This document shows, one piece after another, positions 62,039 through 64,000 of a stretch of DNA of 64,000 nucleotides. The number at the start of each line of letters is the position of its first letter. Within the stretch, counting starts at the first letter, position 1. The stretch spans positions 60,179 through 124,178 of the forward strand of contig CAJTOJ010000008.1 of assembly GCA_910577665.1 (NCBI GenBank), in the 5' to 3' direction. The notes beneath the pieces were generated by a model that was not told where the DNA came from, searched no databases, and saw nothing but the letters and a program-made list of their open reading frames with translations. The DNA comes from an uncultured Acetatifactor sp. GTDB lineage: Bacteria > Bacillota > Clostridia > Lachnospirales > Lachnospiraceae. The translations under genes were made by a program, and so were the position numbers.

Positions 62039-62662
62039 TCAGGAAGGGGAACCCATCCCTTTACAGGCGTCTTCGATCATGGAGACGCATTTCTCAATAC
62101 CGAACATGCCGCTGTCCAGGCATAAATGGTAGTTTAAGGAATTCCCCCATTTCTGGTCTGTGTAGTACCGGTAATGGTCTGCCCGCAGCTTATCCCTCCT
62201 GCGGATCCTGTCATCCGCGTTTTCGCCCGAAAACTGTCCCCTCTCCATACAGCGCTTCTTTTTGAACGCCATGTCCGCATGGATGAAGACGTTCAGCACA
62301 TCCTTCCTGTCCCGCAGAATATAATCCGCGCACCTGCCCACTATGACACAGGGGCCTTTCCCCGCAAGCTCCTTAATGACCTTTACCTGCGCAAAGTAAA
62401 GCTGATCCTGCAGCGGCTGATACTCCTCATAGCGCCCTCTTCCCCCATATGATGCGTAACGGGCGATATGAAAAAGCAGGCTGCTATTCATATGCTCCCC
62501 TTTTTCCTCAACAAATTCCTTGTGGAACCCGCTTTCCTTTGCCGCCATTTCAATGATCTCCCTGTCATAGAACGGCACATCCAGCCTTTTGGCCAGTTCG
62601 CCCCCAATGCTGTGCCCGCCGCTTCCGCACTACCTGCTTATGGTGATAATTCTTCCTTCCAT
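62039..62662 (-). pseudogene. Cytidylate kinase-like gene interrupted by an amber codon
   Basis: A good ribosome site (AAGGAGG) and ATG at 62662 begin MEGRIITISR, then TAG at 62632-62630, and the same frame continues CGSGGHSIGGELAKRLDVPFYDREII... to 62039. The family (cytidylate kinase-like, AAA P-loop) normally reads ISRxxGSGGxxIG, so the stop replaces one residue, probably Gln (CAG) just before the P-loop. An internal GTG at 62578 could start a 179-residue product but would lack the P-loop. The remainder is intact and undegraded, pointing to a very recent mutation or a sequencing error. Confidence 0.75.
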
Positions 62663-62672
62663 AGATGCCTCC

Positions 62673-64000
62673 TTAAATCTTTTTCCAATATAATTTCAAC
62701 ATGATCAGGATTGTGATAAACGCCAGCGCGTCTGCCAGCGGGCCTGCCCATAACGCCCCTTCCACCCCTAATGCCAGCGGCAGCAATAAGGTGGCCGGGA
62801 GTAGATAAACGATCTGACGGGACAGGGACAGGACGGTTGCCTGTGTCGGCTTCCCGATGGCCTGGAAGAAAATGCCTGTCGCCATCTGCAGCCCGTTGAT
62901 CGGACACGCCAGAAGGAAGATGCGGAAGCATTTCACCGCGAACTCATTGTACAGTTCCGACTCGGAACCAAACAGCCGGACAATGCTCATGGGGGCGAAC
63001 TGGAACACCAGAAATGCCAGGACCAGCATGATCGTTGACGCAGTAAGTATGATACGGTATGCCTGCTTTACCCTGTCCTTCTGCCCGCTGCCGTAATTGT
63101 AGCCCCAGATAGGCTGCGCGCCTGTTGCCAGTCCAAGAAGGACGGCTGAGACGATCTGGTTCACCTTCATGGTAATGCCGATGGTCGTCAGGGGGATCTC
63201 CGCGCCATATTTCGACTGCGCGCCGTAAGATACCAGTATGTTGTTGGTGACCGCCATGACCAGCACGATGGCGATCTGCGTGATAAAGCTGGATATGCCC
63301 AGGCTGCTGACCTTCGCCATCACTTTCCTTGAAACGCGGAAGCACTTCTTATCCAGCTTAATGCTCTTAAATTTCCAAATATAGGCAAGATACAGAAAAG
63401 CGTTCAGTATCTGCCCGGCAATTGTTGCCCAGGCCGCTCCTTTTACGCCCCAATGGAACACAAAAATGAAGATCGGGTCAAGGATGATATTGGTGATACA
63501 GCCCACCAGAAGCCCTGCCATGCTGTATTTCGGGCTACCGTCCGCACGAATCATGCCCGCCATGCCGGAATCAATGGAAGAAAACAGGATCCCATAGGAA
63601 ATGATCCGTCCATAATCCATGGCGTAGGGCAGAATGTCTTCTGTCGCGCCAAACAGCCTGCATAAAGGTTCCAGAAACAGGTTGAACAGCACACAGAGGA
63701 CAATGCCGGCCACTGCCATGACCGAAATAGAGCATCCTATGCCCCTGGCCGCTGATTTTTCATCCCCTTCGCCTAGCTTCAGGCTCAAGTAGGCCGCGGC
63801 TCCGTCACCGATCAGCAGGCTTAACGCGATCGCAATCACAGTCATGGGCATGACCACATTGGTGGCGCCATTGCCAAGATACCCTACCCCCTGACCGATA
63901 AAAATCTGGTCAACAATGTTGTACAAGGCGTTGACCACCATGGAAATGATGCTTGGGACAGCAAAAGTAAGGATCAGCTTTCCGATCCGTTCCGTCCCCA
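62673..64000 (-). CDS. MATE family efflux transporter (N-terminus cut by window end)
   Basis: Frame is open to base 64000; the visible 442 residues include MVVNALYNIVDQIFIGQGVGYLG preceded in frame by ERIGKLILTFAVPSIIS, so the true start lies outside. MATE segments IGDGAAAYLSLKLGEGD, SPKYSMAGLLVG and GLATGAQPIWGYNYG are of the MepA-like clostridial type. It ends 11 bp before the broken kinase-like gene, so the two probably share a transcript, together with the exporter pair further down. Confidence 0.92.
   Translation of the reverse strand, partial: GTERIGKLILTFAVPSIISMVVNALYNIVDQIFIGQGVGYLGNGATNVVMPMTVIAIALSLLIGDGAAAYLSLKLGEGDEKSAARGIGCSISVMAVAGIVLCVLFNLFLEPLCRLFGATEDILPYAMDYGRIISYGILFSSIDSGMAGMIRADGSPKYSMAGLLVGCITNIILDPIFIFVFHWGVKGAAWATIAGQILNAFLYLAYIWKFKSIKLDKKCFRVSRKVMAKVSSLGISSFITQIAIVLVMAVTNNILVSYGAQSKYGAEIPLTTIGITMKVNQIVSAVLLGLATGAQPIWGYNYGSGQKDRVKQAYRIILTASTIMLVLAFLVFQFAPMSIVRLFGSESELYNEFAVKCFRIFLLACPINGLQMATGIFFQAIGKPTQATVLSLSRQIVYLLPATLLLPLALGVEGALWAGPLADALAFITILIMLKLYWKKI

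Overview
The window is a chromosomal segment of a GC-rich Firmicute, most likely a gut member of the Lachnospiraceae (class Clostridia). Evidence for this is the six-cysteine SCIFF peptide with its radical-SAM maturase next to a SecDF fusion and a TIGR04086-type membrane protein, a single-chain pyruvate:ferredoxin oxidoreductase with a rubredoxin, a minimal two-gene SUF locus, strong AGGAGG ribosome sites, and canonical TTGACA/TATAAT-like promoters. No phage, integrase, IS transposase or CRISPR array was seen. Most genes lie on the minus strand.

Layout. 1-3.9 kb: heterodimeric ABC exporter (left half cut by the window edge). 4.1-10.4 kb: glycan degradation pair, LacZ-type GH2 beta-galactosidase and GH38 alpha-mannosidase. 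10.8-15.4 kb: secDF, scfB, scfA (47-aa peptide precursor) and a small membrane protein. 15.5-18.1 kb: CorC/HlyC transporter (plus strand) and a CaCA cation antiporter preceded by a yybP-ykoY-like riboswitch. 18.3-24.2 kb: GH25 lysozyme, a five-tRNA operon (Arg, His, Gln, Lys, Leu), a VanW-domain protein and a hybrid histidine kinase. 24.5-33.8 kb: a complete phosphate regulon (coiled-coil protein, amidase, pstS-pstC-pstA-pstB, Na/Pi symporter with PhoU domain, phoB, phoR). 33.9-38.4 kb: second ABC exporter pair behind an Sfp-type phosphopantetheinyl transferase. 38.6-41.9 kb: hisS-aspS. 42.1-47.9 kb (plus strand): sufC, sufB/D-like, nifJ, rubredoxin, a coherent Fe-S/redox block. 48-51.7 kb: PatB/MalY-type C-S lyase, DUF3737 protein, MATE pump. 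51.9-56.2 kb: compact type IV pilus-like operon (PilC, four small membrane-anchored proteins, PilT). 56.4-57.8 kb: transglutaminase-like lipoprotein and a tRNA operon (Glu, Met, Asp). 57.9-64 kb: an ftsH remnant, third ABC exporter pair, a cytidylate-kinase-like gene broken by an amber codon, and a MATE pump cut by the window end.

The less ordinary content is mostly between genes: several families of interspersed hairpin repeats (one supplies the C-terminus of sufC), 5' leaders in which a terminator-like hairpin carries the Shine-Dalgarno sequence of the next gene (nifJ and the amidase of the pst operon), a hexanucleotide microsatellite (nine units) just before phoB, a phased TTTTAC repeat before the Na/Pi symporter that looks like a Pho box, a candidate orphan small RNA, and two decayed genes. 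All calls come from reading the sequence; no database search was run.
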